Positions 8,712 to 17,170 of a stretch of DNA of 61,364 nucleotides are shown here, in pieces (the stretch's first letter is position 1; each line of letters begins with the position of its first letter). Origin of the DNA: an uncultured Acetobacteraceae bacterium (lineage in GTDB: Bacteria; Pseudomonadota; Alphaproteobacteria; Acetobacterales; Acetobacteraceae). The notes under the pieces are model-generated. The model was not told the origin of the DNA. It saw nothing but the letters and a program-made list of their open reading frames with translations, and ran no database searches. Position numbers and translations under genes: made by a program. The DNA lies in NCBI GenBank assembly GCA_903877125.1, contig CAIRCM010000200.1, positions 1 to 61,364 of the forward strand. Reading direction: 5' to 3'.

Positions 8712-9479
8712 ATGACCCGTCATCTTCGCGATCTGCGGGTCCTGTTGCCGTTCGCCGTCCTCATTGCGATCTGGTGGGGGCTGAAGGACGGTTTCGGTAT
8801 TGCCGATAAGCTGTTGGTCGCGCCGCCGCAGGTCTGGAGCGCGTTCGGGACCCTGATCACGCACGGCATCCTGGCGGAATATGCGGCCACCAGCCTGAGC
8901 ATGATCGGCATCGCGACGCTGATATCCTTCGTCATTGGCGTGCCCCTGGGTTTCGCGGTTGGCACCAACCGTTATGCGGCGCGGTCGCTGGAAGGATTCC
9001 TGCGGTATTTGCAGGGTATTTCCGGCATCGCCTGGTTGCCGCTGGCGATATTGTGGTTCGGATTTACCCATACCACGACGCTTGTCATCGTGATTTATAC
9101 GCTGATCGTGCCGATCATTTTCAACACCATGACCGGCGTGCGGGCGATCCCGGAGAATTACGTTCTGGCCTTGGGTTCCCTCGGTGCCAGCCGGTTGCGG
9201 ATCGTCACCGACGTATACTTTCCCGGGGCGTTGCCAAGCATCGTGGTGGGGACCCGGCTGGGGATGGGATACGGTTGGCGGGCGCTGATCGCGTCGGAAA
9301 TGCTGGTGCGGCAGGGCGGCCTTGGGGATTTGATCTTCGGCGCCCGGACCTTCAACCAGATCGACCGTATCATGGTGGGTATGGTCGTGATCGGCACGCT
9401 TTATATCGTGGTGGATCGCCTGCTGGTGCAGCCGGCGGAAACGATGACCCTCGCGCGCTGGGGAGTGCTGCGGAAATGA
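8712..9479 (+). CDS. ABC transporter permease, first subunit
   Basis: Inner-membrane permease of 255 aa in the BPD_transp_1 family with about six transmembrane helices. The EAA loop appears as ALGSLGASRLRIVTDVYFPGALPSIVVG near residues 150-180. It overlaps the second permease gene by 4 bp. Having two different permease genes rather than one homodimeric subunit is less common for SsuC/TauC-type importers and suggests a heterodimeric channel. Confidence 0.92.
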   Translation: MTRHLRDLRVLLPFAVLIAIWWGLKDGFGIADKLLVAPPQVWSAFGTLITHGILAEYAATSLSMIGIATLISFVIGVPLGFAVGTNRYAARSLEGFLRYLQGISGIAWLPLAILWFGFTHTTTLVIVIYTLIVPIIFNTMTGVRAIPENYVLALGSLGASRLRIVTDVYFPGALPSIVVGTRLGMGYGWRALIASEMLVRQGGLGDLIFGARTFNQIDRIMVGMVVIGTLYIVVDRLLVQPAETMTLARWGVLRK

Positions 9480-10258
9480 TGGGTCGTATCGCCTGGAAGC
9501 TGCTGCCGGCCGCGCCGGCACTGATCGTTCTGTTCGCGTGGTGGGTCTACTGGACGATCGTGCAGCCGCCACCGTCGGTTATTCCTTCCATTTTGGATGT
9601 GGTGCGCACGGGCGCCGAGCTGGCGTTCGGCGGGCGGCTGGCGGGGGATATCGTTGCGAGTATGGGGCGGCTGCTGGGCGGTGTCGCGTTCGGGATGGTC
9701 ACCGGCATGATCGCTGGGTTCATCGCTGGACTTTGGCGGCCGGTCGCTGATTTCTTCAATCCGCTGGTGGTGTTTTTCAACGCGATCTCCGGGATCGTGT
9801 GGTTGCCGTTGGTGATCGGGTGGTTGGGGGTCGGGAACGCGTTGGCGACGTTCCTGATCTGGAACACGGTGTTCTTCATCATCTTCCAGAACACCGTTCT
9901 TGGTATCCAGTTGGTACCCGAAGTTTTGGAACAGGGCGTGCGGTCCCTGGGCGGCGGACGGTGGGAGACCATCCGATCCGTCACGCTGCCGGGGGCGCTG
10001 CCGTATATTCTGTCCGGCGTGCGTTCCGGTCTCGGGTTCGGGTGGCGGGCGTTGATCGCGGCGGAGCTGGTGGGGGCGACCACCGGCCTCGGGCAGCTGA
10101 TTTTCAGCGGTTCGGAATACCACCGCGCCGACATCATCATTTTCGGGGCGTTGCTGATTGGGGCGATTGCCATGCTGATGGACCGCTGGCTGCTGGCGCC
10201 GATCGAGCGGCGGACGGTGGTGCGCTGGGGCCTCGTCGCCGCCAGCCGGGGGCGCTGA
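9476..10258 (+). CDS. ABC transporter permease, second subunit
   Basis: Second BPD_transp_1 permease of 260 aa, paralogous to its upstream neighbour. The EAA loop is SLGGGRWETIRSVTLPGALP, followed by YILSGVRSGLGFGWRALIAAELVG. The start lies at the ATGATG that overlaps the previous stop (4-bp overlap from 9476; the second ATG at 9479 is equally possible). It shares the ATPase and binding protein upstream, so the transporter is probably SBP plus an ATPase dimer plus a permease heterodimer. Confidence 0.92.
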   Translation: MMGRIAWKLLPAAPALIVLFAWWVYWTIVQPPPSVIPSILDVVRTGAELAFGGRLAGDIVASMGRLLGGVAFGMVTGMIAGFIAGLWRPVADFFNPLVVFFNAISGIVWLPLVIGWLGVGNALATFLIWNTVFFIIFQNTVLGIQLVPEVLEQGVRSLGGGRWETIRSVTLPGALPYILSGVRSGLGFGWRALIAAELVGATTGLGQLIFSGSEYHRADIIIFGALLIGAIAMLMDRWLLAPIERRTVVRWGLVAASRGR

Positions 10259-10261
10259 GCG

Positions 10262-10579
10262 ATGCGTGGAGCATGGTTGCGGTTGTTGTTGGGCGCGACA
10301 CTGATCCTGGCGTGTCTGTTCGGACAGGATGTCGCGGGATGGGCGACGTCCGGGGGCAAGGTGGCGCCGGCGTTGCTGGAAGCGAAAGCGCCGGTGAACG
10401 TGGTCGTCGTATTGGATTTCACACCCGAGCGTTTCCATAACGAGCGGCTGGCGCTGTACGGGGTGTTCGCTGGGCGGGACAAGAGCGTGAACCGCATCAA
10501 GCTTCGGCAGGTCTCCCCCGAGAAGCTTCGCCAGCTTGGGAACCTGATCTGGGTGGCTCGGGTCGAGCCGATAAGGTGA
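10262..10579 (+). CDS. small exported hypothetical protein at the end of the ABC operon
   Basis: Protein of 105 aa whose family I do not recognise. Residues 1-26 (MRGAWLRLLLGATLILACLF...) look like a signal peptide or N-terminal anchor. The rest is soluble and predicted alpha/beta (APVNVVVVLDFTPERFHNER, then VSPEKLRQLGNLIWVARVE). It starts 3 bp after the second permease stop, so it is very likely cotranscribed and may be a periplasmic accessory of the importer. No cysteine pair or lipobox is obvious. Confidence 0.65.
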   Translation: MRGAWLRLLLGATLILACLFGQDVAGWATSGGKVAPALLEAKAPVNVVVVLDFTPERFHNERLALYGVFAGRDKSVNRIKLRQVSPEKLRQLGNLIWVARVEPIR

Positions 10580-10621
10580 GCGTGCGGTATCGTTCGTGCC
10601 AGGGAGCGGATGCGGGCAGGT

Positions 10622-11464
10622 TCAAACCGTACGGCGCTGTTTGAGGCGCACGACGAGCCACACCGGCAGGGTTACCAACAGGCATAGGCCGCTCACCCCG
10701 GCGATCACGTAGTAGACCGTGAGATCGGCTTTCGCGTCGGTATCGAGCACGTAGACGGTCTGCGCCATGAAATACCCGCGCCGTTCGTATTCGGTGCGGA
10801 CCATACCGGGTAATCCGTCGGTGAAGATGGCGCCGGTTTGCTTGATGGCGAAGGGTGGGGTGCCTGGTTGGTAGAGCCGATTGCTGTAAACGTCGGTGTG
10901 GGGTTTGAGGAAAAACGACACGGGTTCGCCGGGTCGCCAGTCGGGGGCGGTGACGGGGATGTACGTCTCGGATGTCATGCTCCCCCCGACGCTTTTCCGG
11001 AACACGAGAATGGCATCGGTCTGGGCGATACCGGTCAGTTCGATATGCCGGCTGGTGGGGGAGCTGGGGTGGGCGAGGTCGATGACCTCGAAAGTCTTGG
11101 GTGTGCGCCCGTTTACGTAGCCAAGGATCCCGGCCGCCGTACCCGTTAGCAGGGCAATCCCGGCGATCGCGGCGAGCAGGCGGTCGGGACTGACGGACAG
11201 GCCCCAGGTGGGGCGGCCGAGCAGGAAATAGGGGACGGTGTTGGGGCGGATGATGTTGACGATCAGCAGCGGGGCGTTCACGGCGATGAGCGGCGCCGCG
11301 ATCAGCGCAATGAGGGTCGCGCGTTCGCGGTAGGATCCGAACTGCCGCAGTTCCCACTCCGCGAGCCACTGCCAGGCACCGGTGTAGGTGTACCAGCCTG
11401 AGAGCAGGTAGGCGAACCAGACGACCATCAGGGCGGGTGGCAGGAACTTGAGCAGGTTTTTCAT
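10622..11464 (-). CDS. hypothetical membrane protein with periplasmic domain
   Basis: Protein of 280 aa from the ATG at 11464 (MKNLLKFLPPALMVVWFAYL). Three transmembrane helices lie in the first 120 residues, followed by a soluble region of about 130 residues (from GRTPKTFEVIDLAHPSSPTS through DVYSNRLYQPGTPPFAIKQ) and a last helix (YYVIAGVSGLCLLVTLPVWL) with a basic tail LKQRRTV. The layout resembles proteins that present a periplasmic loop, but no family was recognised. An upstream in-frame start at 11518 would place the N-terminus inside the repeat element and is unlikely. The 3' end converges on the small exported gene. Confidence 0.7.
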   Translation of the reverse strand: MKNLLKFLPPALMVVWFAYLLSGWYTYTGAWQWLAEWELRQFGSYRERATLIALIAAPLIAVNAPLLIVNIIRPNTVPYFLLGRPTWGLSVSPDRLLAAIAGIALLTGTAAGILGYVNGRTPKTFEVIDLAHPSSPTSRHIELTGIAQTDAILVFRKSVGGSMTSETYIPVTAPDWRPGEPVSFFLKPHTDVYSNRLYQPGTPPFAIKQTGAIFTDGLPGMVRTEYERRGYFMAQTVYVLDTDAKADLTVYYVIAGVSGLCLLVTLPVWLVVRLKQRRTV

Positions 11465-11512
11465 TGCCGCGGTACCTATGCTCACCGCTTCGGTAACAGC
11501 AACCTGCTTTTT

Positions 11513-11583
11513 GAGCACGATGGGGTCGGGTTGGCCCTATCGTGCTCTATCAATCTTTGTTTGATCGCGTGATTCACGCTGCC
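11513..11583. repeat. dispersed palindromic intergenic element, copy A (truncated)
   Basis: Contains an imperfect inverted repeat GAGCACGATGGGG...CCCTATCGTGCTC (11513-11547), then ATCTTTGTTTGATCGCGTGATTCACGC. The same order occurs at 15232-15331 and 47394-47494. Here the distal module ending in GGCGATCACG is missing, so this copy is 3'-truncated. It lies between the starts and ends of two unrelated genes. Confidence 0.85.
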
Positions 11584-11634
11584 GTCCGTCGCGGCGAGCG
11601 CTGCCACGGCGGACGGGACCATTGGTGGCCTGGT

Positions 11635-12009
11635 TCAGCCGCCGCCGCCGGAGAGCGGCGTGAATGCATATGTCGGCATCGCCGCGATCATTGCCGCGGT
11701 GGTGTGGGGCATCATCACTGCTGTCTTGTCGATCGAGATGTGGCTGATCGGTGCGGCGACCATCCTGGATCCAGTCGATAGAATAACGATCGGCTCGCTG
11801 GCGCCGGCTTTTACCATGATATCGACAATGGTGCCGAGTTTCTGGCCGTTGTCGTCGTTGACGGCGAGGCCGATCAACTTGCTGGCGCGCATGGTATGGT
11901 CAGCCATGACAATGGCATAGGAGCCGGTCAGATTTTGCGCTTGGACCGGGGTGCCCGCCACGGCGAATGTTACGGCCGCGAGTGCGGCGACGGCGATCAA
12001 TTTCATCAT
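11635..12009 (-). CDS. exported PRC-barrel domain protein
   Basis: Small periplasmic protein of 124 aa. A signal peptide (MMKLIAVAALAAVTFAVAGTPVQA, then QN) is followed by a PRC-barrel-like core: MRASKLIGLAVNDDNGQKLG, TIVDIMVKAGASEPIVILST, then an extended tail. PRC barrels occur in RimM and photosynthetic reaction centres; short exported versions are common in Acetobacteraceae and their role is unknown. A good ribosome binding site (GGAGAG) precedes the start. The gene stands alone, followed by repeat copy A. Confidence 0.8.
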   Translation of the reverse strand: MMKLIAVAALAAVTFAVAGTPVQAQNLTGSYAIVMADHTMRASKLIGLAVNDDNGQKLGTIVDIMVKAGASEPIVILSTGSRMVAAPISHISIDKTAVMMPHTTAAMIAAMPTYAFTPLSGGGG

Positions 12010-12190
12010 GTTGCTCTCCTGGGATCGGTGGACAATATCGGTCGATACCGTGCGTGCGTCTTTGCTTCGGACATCCAGTCCTATGCTGTCGGTATCGATA
12101 CTTTGTCTGCCGAGGAGCCCGGGTATTACATGTATTACGGATTATTTATAAAATCGTCTTTCGGCTGGTCATTCCGCGATCCGTCAGGTG

Positions 12191-12784
12191 TTACGACGCC
12201 CGCCGCCCGCGCAACGCGGCGGCCAGGGTCCCGTCGTCCAGCACGTCCAACGCCCCGCCGATCGGGACACCCTGTCCCACCCGTGTGATGGTTACATTCA
12301 ATGGCCGCAACCGGTCCGTGAGCCAATGGGCCGTGGTCGCGCCGTCCACTGTCGCGCCGAGGGCCAGGATCACCTCTCGCACATTGCCGCCCTCGATCCG
12401 GGCCAGCAGCGGCGAGACATTCAGATCCTCCGGCCCGATTCCGTTCAGCGCGGACAGGGTGCCGCCGAGCACGTGGTAGAGGCCTCGCAGGATGGAGGCC
12501 CGTTCCAATGCCCAGAGATCGCCGACACCCTCCACCACGCAGACGATCGACCGGTCGCGATGCGGGTCGGTGCAGATCGAACAGGGGTCGCTGCTGTCGA
12601 GGTTGCCGCACTCGCGACATGGTTTGACGGCACGCGCGGCCTCGGCCAGTGCGGTGGCGAGGGGCAGCATGCGGGTTTCCGGCTGTTGCAGCATCTTCAG
12701 CGCGGCACGACGCGCGCTGCGCGGGCCCATGCCGGGGAGGCGGGACAGCAGGCCGATCAGCCGGTCGATCTCAGGGCCGCCCAT
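12191..12784 (-). CDS. recR: recombination protein RecR
   Basis: Protein of 197 aa that works with RecF/RecO in daughter-strand gap repair. Visible are the HhH region (LIGLLSRLPGMGPRSARRAA), the four-Cys zinc finger CRECGNLDSSDPCSICTD, and the Toprim domain (IVCVVEGVGDLWALERASIL, then YHVLGGTLSALNGIGPEDL). Length is normal for the family. Its start overlaps the ybaB stop by one base, the last gene in the conserved dnaX-ybaB-recR operon. Confidence 0.97.
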   Translation of the reverse strand: MGGPEIDRLIGLLSRLPGMGPRSARRAALKMLQQPETRMLPLATALAEAARAVKPCRECGNLDSSDPCSICTDPHRDRSIVCVVEGVGDLWALERASILRGLYHVLGGTLSALNGIGPEDLNVSPLLARIEGGNVREVILALGATVDGATTAHWLTDRLRPLNVTITRVGQGVPIGGALDVLDDGTLAAALRGRRAS

Positions 12785-13107
12785 CAGAACGGGAGTTTCA
12801 TTCCCGCAGGCAGGTTCAGGCCGCCGGTGAGTTTTTGCATTTCGGCCTTGTTGGTGGCGTCTGCCTTGGCGCGGGCGTCGCGATGGGCCGCCACTATCAG
12901 GTCTTGCAGCATTTCGGCGTCGGCGGGGTCGACGATCTTAGGATCGATCTGAATCCGGCGCATGTCGCCTTTGCCGTTCAGGGTGATGCGGACCATGCCG
13001 GCACCGGACTCGCCCTCGATTTCCATGGTTTCGAGGCGGGCCTGCATTTCCTCCATTTTGGATTGCATCTGCGATGCCTGCTTCATCAGGCCGGCGAGGT
13101 TTTTCAT
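12784..13107 (-). CDS. YbaB/EbfC family nucleoid-associated protein
   Basis: DNA-binding protein of 107 aa. The sequence [20 protein letters not shown] and the later [20 protein letters not shown] segment match the YbaB/EbfC fold, a dimer that binds DNA and shapes the nucleoid. It lies between dnaX (4-bp overlap) and recR (1-bp overlap), the standard arrangement. Confidence 0.96.
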   Translation of the reverse strand: MKNLAGLMKQASQMQSKMEEMQARLETMEIEGESGAGMVRITLNGKGDMRRIQIDPKIVDPADAEMLQDLIVAAHRDARAKADATNKAEMQKLTGGLNLPAGMKLPF

Positions 13108-14945
13108 GCGTCAATCTCCCAGGGAGAAGAGGAATCGTCATAGAGCTCCGCATCAGGCGGGGCGAAGTCGGGGATATCGGGTTCGCCGAGCGGGACTTCG
13201 GCGGGTAGACCGTAGCGGTCGGTGTTGGCGTCGTGGACTGATTCCAACCGGGCGCCGGGAAACGCCGCGAGGATCGCGCGGACCAACGGGTGTTCGGCGG
13301 CAGTGTTGCGGCGAGCGGTATCGGCGGCGTTGCGCTGTTCGGCGAGGGTCGGCTCCCCCGTTTCGCGGGAGATTGCGACCGTCCAGCGGGTGTGGGTGGC
13401 TTCCTGCAGCAGGGCGGCGAGCCGGGACGGCAGATCGCGCGGGGCGTCGGGGTCCTGGCGCCACTCGATCACCGGCGGGGCGAAGCGCACGAGATGCACG
13501 GAATGCAGCAGGTGGGCGTGCAAGGTCGGTTCGCGGCGGGTTTCGACGTAGGCCGCGACTTCCCGGAAGCTCGACAGACGCGGTGCGTTGTTCGGTTCCG
13601 CCATGGTCATTGGCGCGCCGTTCGCGACCGCGCGGGTGCCTCCGCCGGATGGGCCGGGTGCGGTTGGTTGCGGCGTTGTGGTGGCGGTGGATAGCAGGCG
13701 GCGGGCCAGGTCCCCGGGTGTGGGCATGTCCGAGACGTGGCAGAGGCGGATCAACACCATCTCGGCCGCGGCGCGCCGGTCGGGGGCGGTTTCGACCTCC
13801 GCCACGCCTTTGAGCAGCATCTGCCAGGCCCGGGCCAGGGCCGGGACGGTCAGGCGATCGGCGATTTCGGCGCCGCGTGTGCGCTCGGCTTCCGGGAGTT
13901 CCGGGCTTTCGCGCAAGCCGGGGATCGATTTGAGGCGGGTGACGGTGTGCAGCAGTTCCAGCAGGTCTTGCAGCACGGTGCCCAGATCGGCACCGCGTTC
14001 ATGGGCGCGGTCGGTGATCGCGAGGGCTGCGGCGGGCTTGCCGCCCATCACCGCCTCCATCAGGTCGAACACCGCGTCGCGGTCGGCGAGGCCGAGCATG
14101 TCGGCGACCTGGGCGGTGGTGATCGCCCCCTCGGCCTGCGCCATCGCCTGATCGAGGATCGACAATCCGTCGCGCACGGAGCCGTCGGCGGCTCGGGCGA
14201 TCAGGTCGAGGGCGGCGGGTTCGACCTGGACGTTTTCCTTTTCCGAGATGCGGGCGAAGTGGGCGTGCAGTTCGGCGACGCGGACGCGGCGAAGGGAGAA
14301 GCTTTGGCAGCGCGACAGGACGGTGACCGGGACTTTGCGGATTTCCGTTGTCGCGAAGACGAATTTGACGTGCGGCGGGGGTTCTTCAAGGGTTTTCAGC
14401 AGCGCGTTGAAGGCGTTGCGGGAGAGCATGTGGACTTCGTCGATGACGAAGACCTTGGCGCGTGCCTGCATGGGGCGGAAGCGTGTTGCCTCGATGATTT
14501 CGCGGACGTCGTCGACGCCGGTGCGGGACGCGGCATCCATCTCGATCACGTCGGGGTGGCGGTCGGCGAGGATGCCGACGCAGTTGGAGCAGACGCCGCA
14601 GGGGTCGGCTGTTGGGCCTCCGGTTCCATCGGGGCCGGTGCAGTTCAGGGCGCGGGCGATGATTCGGGCGGTCGTGGTTTTACCGACGCCTCGGACGCCG
14701 GTGAGCATGAAGGCGTGGGCGACGCGGCCGGCGGCGAAGGCGTTGCGCAGGATGCGCACCATCGATTCCTGGCCGATCAGGTCGTCAAACGTGGTGGGGC
14801 GGTATTTTCGTGCGAGGACCCGATAGGGTGTGGCGTGGATGGGTTCGGGCGCGGGAGGGGTATCGCCGAACAGTCCCGGCCCTTCCATGGGTGGCGGGGG
14901 GAGTTCGTCCTGGGGTGGATCGTCGTCCTGGAACAGGCCGGACAT
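13104..14945 (-). CDS. dnaX: DNA polymerase III subunits gamma/tau
   Basis: Clamp-loader ATPase of 613 aa. The AAA+ core has Walker [14 protein letters not shown] (residues 83-90 for the P-loop), a four-Cys zinc module within [20 protein letters not shown], the Walker B region [20 protein letters not shown] and an SRC arginine finger in [12 protein letters not shown]. The C-terminal third is proline- and acid-rich and should be the tau-specific part. First gene of the dnaX-ybaB-recR operon, with the SRP RNA about 100 bp upstream. I did not identify a programmed frameshift site for gamma. Confidence 0.97.
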   Translation of the reverse strand: MSGLFQDDDPPQDELPPPPMEGPGLFGDTPPAPEPIHATPYRVLARKYRPTTFDDLIGQESMVRILRNAFAAGRVAHAFMLTGVRGVGKTTTARIIARALNCTGPDGTGGPTADPCGVCSNCVGILADRHPDVIEMDAASRTGVDDVREIIEATRFRPMQARAKVFVIDEVHMLSRNAFNALLKTLEEPPPHVKFVFATTEIRKVPVTVLSRCQSFSLRRVRVAELHAHFARISEKENVQVEPAALDLIARAADGSVRDGLSILDQAMAQAEGAITTAQVADMLGLADRDAVFDLMEAVMGGKPAAALAITDRAHERGADLGTVLQDLLELLHTVTRLKSIPGLRESPELPEAERTRGAEIADRLTVPALARAWQMLLKGVAEVETAPDRRAAAEMVLIRLCHVSDMPTPGDLARRLLSTATTTPQPTAPGPSGGGTRAVANGAPMTMAEPNNAPRLSSFREVAAYVETRREPTLHAHLLHSVHLVRFAPPVIEWRQDPDAPRDLPSRLAALLQEATHTRWTVAISRETGEPTLAEQRNAADTARRNTAAEHPLVRAILAAFPGARLESVHDANTDRYGLPAEVPLGEPDIPDFAPPDAELYDDSSSPWEIDA

Positions 14946-15049
14946 GCGGGGCGCTACCTGGCCGCGGCGGCGGCTGTTCGTTTATCGGTTTTGAGCGGTC
15001 GATTCACGGCTCCGGCCATTTCGCCTTCGCCGATCGCACGCTCGGGGGT

Positions 15050-15146
15050 GGGAGATCGGCCATCGACCCGAGCGTGGGCTCACCGTGGCTGCTTCCTTCC
15101 GGACCTGACCGGGGTAGACGAGGCGCCCGTCCGCCGCCGACCTCCC
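15050..15146 (-). ncRNA. ffs: signal recognition particle RNA, 4.5S type
   Basis: The minus strand carries the universal SRP core GGTCAGGTCCGGAAGGAAGC followed by AGCC, the asymmetric loop and GGAA tetraloop of domain IV, at 15087-15110. The ends GGGAGGTCGGC and GCCGATCTCCC pair (one G-U), defining a hairpin RNA of about 97 nt. It would bind Ffh and target membrane proteins. Placement directly upstream of dnaX is common in alphaproteobacteria. The ends come from the terminal pairing and could shift by a few bases. Confidence 0.95.
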
Positions 15147-15231
15147 GCGGTGTGCTTAGCATGTGTTGGGGGGGTGGGGGCAAGGTGGGGTTCGTTCGGT
15201 CGCTATGGGACCGGACGTTTGGCTCGGAGTT

Positions 15232-15331
15232 TAGAGCACGATAGGGTCAAGTTGAGCCTATCGTGGTCTATAACTCTTTGTTTGATCGCGTGATTCACGC
15301 CGCCGTGTGGTTCCACCTCTGGCGATCACGC
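15232..15331. repeat. dispersed palindromic intergenic element, copy B (complete)
   Basis: Inverted repeat TAGAGCACGATAGGGTCA / TGAGCCTATCGTGGTCTA (15232-15270), then CTTTGTTTGATCGCGTGATT and a distal module GTGTGGTTCCACCTCTGGCG ending in ATCACGC. This is the full-length form of the element also seen near 11.5 and 47.4 kb, and its second half is the unit tandemly repeated at 1-206. It fills the gap between the SRP RNA gene and the DUF29 pair. Confidence 0.88.
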
Positions 15332-15366
15332 CCTAGACCGAGCCGAGCGCCGAGGCCCGTTATGGG

Positions 15367-15840
15367 TCAGGATTCTGGCGGCGCGGCCAGCATCGCTTCC
15401 AGCACCTCGGGTTCCTCGGTCAGTAATTGATCCAATGTAAATGGGCAGGATTGGGGGAGGATGCGGGGTAGGCGGCCATCGTATTTCGCGCGCTTCAAAG
15501 GTTTGAGTGCCGCGGCGAACACCTGATCGGCATCCAGTTGTCGCCGCATGGACGGTGTGAAACGCCGCTGCGCTTCTCCCTGGAACACCGCCGTCTCGAC
15601 CCGCCAGTGATCCACGGCCGCGCTGTCGGGCCAGCCGCTAGTCTTCAACAGATGCAGCAGCGTCAGCGTGAGGAAGCTTTCGACCGAGCGCAGTTCCGAA
15701 ATGCCCACGTCTTCGATCTCCTCGACCACGCGGTCCCAATCGACGTTGTTGACCCGTTCCCCGCGCGCGACCTGTCGCAGCAGATTGGCCTGCTGTTCGG
15801 ACCATAGGAAGACATCGCGGTGGTAGAGATCGTCCGGCAT
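15367..15840 (-). CDS. DUF29 family protein (copy 2 of a tandem pair)
   Basis: Cytoplasmic protein of 157 aa in DUF29. It has the family signature LYHRDVFLWSEQQANLLRQV and DWDRVVEEIEDVGISELRSV, then a helical body. No catalytic residues or function are known. It follows its paralogue by 3 bp, and the first 50 residues are nearly identical in the two while the C-terminal halves have diverged. Probable operon of two genes formed by tandem duplication. Confidence 0.9.
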   Translation of the reverse strand: MPDDLYHRDVFLWSEQQANLLRQVARGERVNNVDWDRVVEEIEDVGISELRSVESFLTLTLLHLLKTSGWPDSAAVDHWRVETAVFQGEAQRRFTPSMRRQLDADQVFAAALKPLKRAKYDGRLPRILPQSCPFTLDQLLTEEPEVLEAMLAAPPES

Positions 15841-15843
15841 GGT

Positions 15844-16317
15844 TCAGGATTCCGGCGGGGCGGTCAGCAGCGCTTCCAGCGCGGCTCGGGGTTCCGAAAG
15901 AAGTGCATCCAACGAGAACGGGCAAATGTCGGGCCAGGACTGGGGCGGCTGCCCGTCGTAGTCGATACCGTCAAGTTCGTCCCGAGCACGCAGATAGATA
16001 CGCGGGACGTCGAGTCTCTGCCGCATCGACGGGGCGAATCTTTCTTGAAGGCCCGATTGGAACCCCGAGATTTCTCCGCGCCAGTGCGTTAGCGACGGGC
16101 TGTCCGGCCAGCCCCGTACCTTCAAAAGATGCACGATCATAAGTCGGAGGTGCGCCCGGACCGCGTTCAGTTCCGAAATGCCCACGTCTTCGATTTCCTC
16201 GACCACGCGGTCCCAGTCGAGGTTGTTGATCCGTTCCCCGCGCGCTACCTGTCGCAGCAGGGCGGCCTGCTGTTCGGACCAGAGGAGGATGTCGCGGTGG
16301 TAGAGGTCGTCCGGCAT
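15844..16317 (-). CDS. DUF29 family protein (copy 1 of a tandem pair)
   Basis: Paralogue of the downstream gene, also 157 aa, starting MPDDLYHRDILLWSEQQAAL. The block WDRVVEEIEDVGISEL is shared exactly with its partner, while the central region (AHLRLMIVHLLKVRGWPD) and C-terminus differ. Equal length and the 3-bp spacing indicate tandem duplication without loss. Function unknown. Confidence 0.9.
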   Translation of the reverse strand: MPDDLYHRDILLWSEQQAALLRQVARGERINNLDWDRVVEEIEDVGISELNAVRAHLRLMIVHLLKVRGWPDSPSLTHWRGEISGFQSGLQERFAPSMRQRLDVPRIYLRARDELDGIDYDGQPPQSWPDICPFSLDALLSEPRAALEALLTAPPES

Positions 16318-16697
16318 GGTTCAGATGGTAGCAGAACGGCCGGGCTTGTTCCACAACGGTATCCGGTATGGGGGCGTGGGTTGGTTGACGGTCCGTTAAC
16401 GAGCCGCGCTGGCGTTGCCCTGAAGTGGTGCTGCCCGCAGTTACGCCGGATTCGAAGGCTGGGGAGCCTCCAGCGCTTCAACTTATTGGTGGATGGGTGT
16501 CTTTCCGGGATATCGGTCGGCTATCCGATAGCTATCGGGAGCCAGCCTCAGGAATGACGGGAGATGCTGACCGACCGAGGCGTTCGGCGGCCACCTCCCC
16601 ATGGCCATTGTCGTCGCTGGGTCGCAGCTGCACGTCGGGCAGAAAAATTCTATGACGCCCCCTGCCGCGACGGGGGTCTCGCTTTGGTGTGCCCGGA
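16318..16697. other. 380-bp intergenic region with a palindrome
   Basis: No gene was recognised here. The one structured element is the sequence GGCTATCCGATAGCTATCGG with GAGCC after it (16519-16543), whose core CCGATAGCTATCGG is a perfect 14-bp palindrome. The same core is found inside the inverted repeat at 34863-34911. Confidence 0.6.
16519..16543. repeat. TATCCGATA-family palindrome, copy 1
   Basis: Perfect palindrome CCGATAGCTATCGG at 16525-16538, with outer pairing GGCT/AGCC. It shares this core with the longer inverted repeat upstream of rsmG and is similar to the short element before the flavin reductase gene. It lies between a DUF29 gene and a DUF4345 gene. Confidence 0.75.
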
Positions 16698-17114
16698 TTA
16701 AGTGGTTGGAGGCGAGGCCAGACGAATTTGCCAAAGACACAACAACGGCGTGACAACCAGCTCCATCCCCACGGCTGCGATCATCGGCGTGGATGGGGTG
16801 CCGACGAACAGCCATCCCGCCAGCCGCGCCAATCCGCCGATGACCACCAGAAACGTCAGCGCCCGGACAATCGGTCCGTGCCGTTCGATGCTCGGCACCA
16901 TTCCCCAGAACAGCAGCCCGATCCCGAGCAGCAGGCCGGAGAGGTAGCGCACATGGCTGTCCAGGTCGGTGGTCCCGGCACCCCCGGCCATGCCGCCACC
17001 CACGATCATGCCGGCCAGTCCGGTGGACACAGGGACGAGTCCGGCGATCAGGACCGCGCCTTGCAGCGCCCGCCGTTCGATGACGTGCCGAGGGTTGATA
17101 TTTCTGTGTCGCAT
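16698..17114 (-). CDS. DUF4345-like small membrane protein
   Basis: Protein of 138 aa from the ATG at 17114. It has four hydrophobic segments: LQGAVLIAGLVPVSTGLAGM, YLSGLLLGIGLLFWGMV, IVRALTFLVVIGGLARLAGW and PMIAAVGMELVVTPLLCLW, with the DUF4345 pattern of an early loop ending DSHVRYLSG. Function unknown. The start codon lies inside the left arm of a 17-bp inverted repeat, and no ribosome binding site is apparent; a TTG at 17150 in the right arm is an alternative start. Confidence 0.75.
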   Translation of the reverse strand: MRHRNINPRHVIERRALQGAVLIAGLVPVSTGLAGMIVGGGMAGGAGTTDLDSHVRYLSGLLLGIGLLFWGMVPSIERHGPIVRALTFLVVIGGLARLAGWLFVGTPSTPMIAAVGMELVVTPLLCLWQIRLASPPTT

Positions 17115-17162
17115 GTCGGTTGATACGGGCGGCGTGTTCCGCTGGATCAACCGACATGCGAC
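17108..17162. repeat. 17-bp perfect inverted repeat, possible terminator or operator
   Basis: Arms GTCGCATGTCGGTTGAT (17108-17124) and ATCAACCGACATGCGAC (17146-17162) are exact reverse complements around a 21-nt loop. It lies 9 bp past the stop of the BKACE gene and covers the start of the DUF4345 gene, both on the minus strand. No T-run follows, so a Rho-independent terminator is possible but not classical; sequestering the DUF4345 start is another option. Confidence 0.7.
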
Positions 17163-17170
17163 GCCGCGTA

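Noticed and set aside
13737-15293. Long plus-strand ORF of 518 codons
   Set aside because: It is antisense to dnaX and crosses the SRP RNA; the translation is low-complexity and unlike any family.
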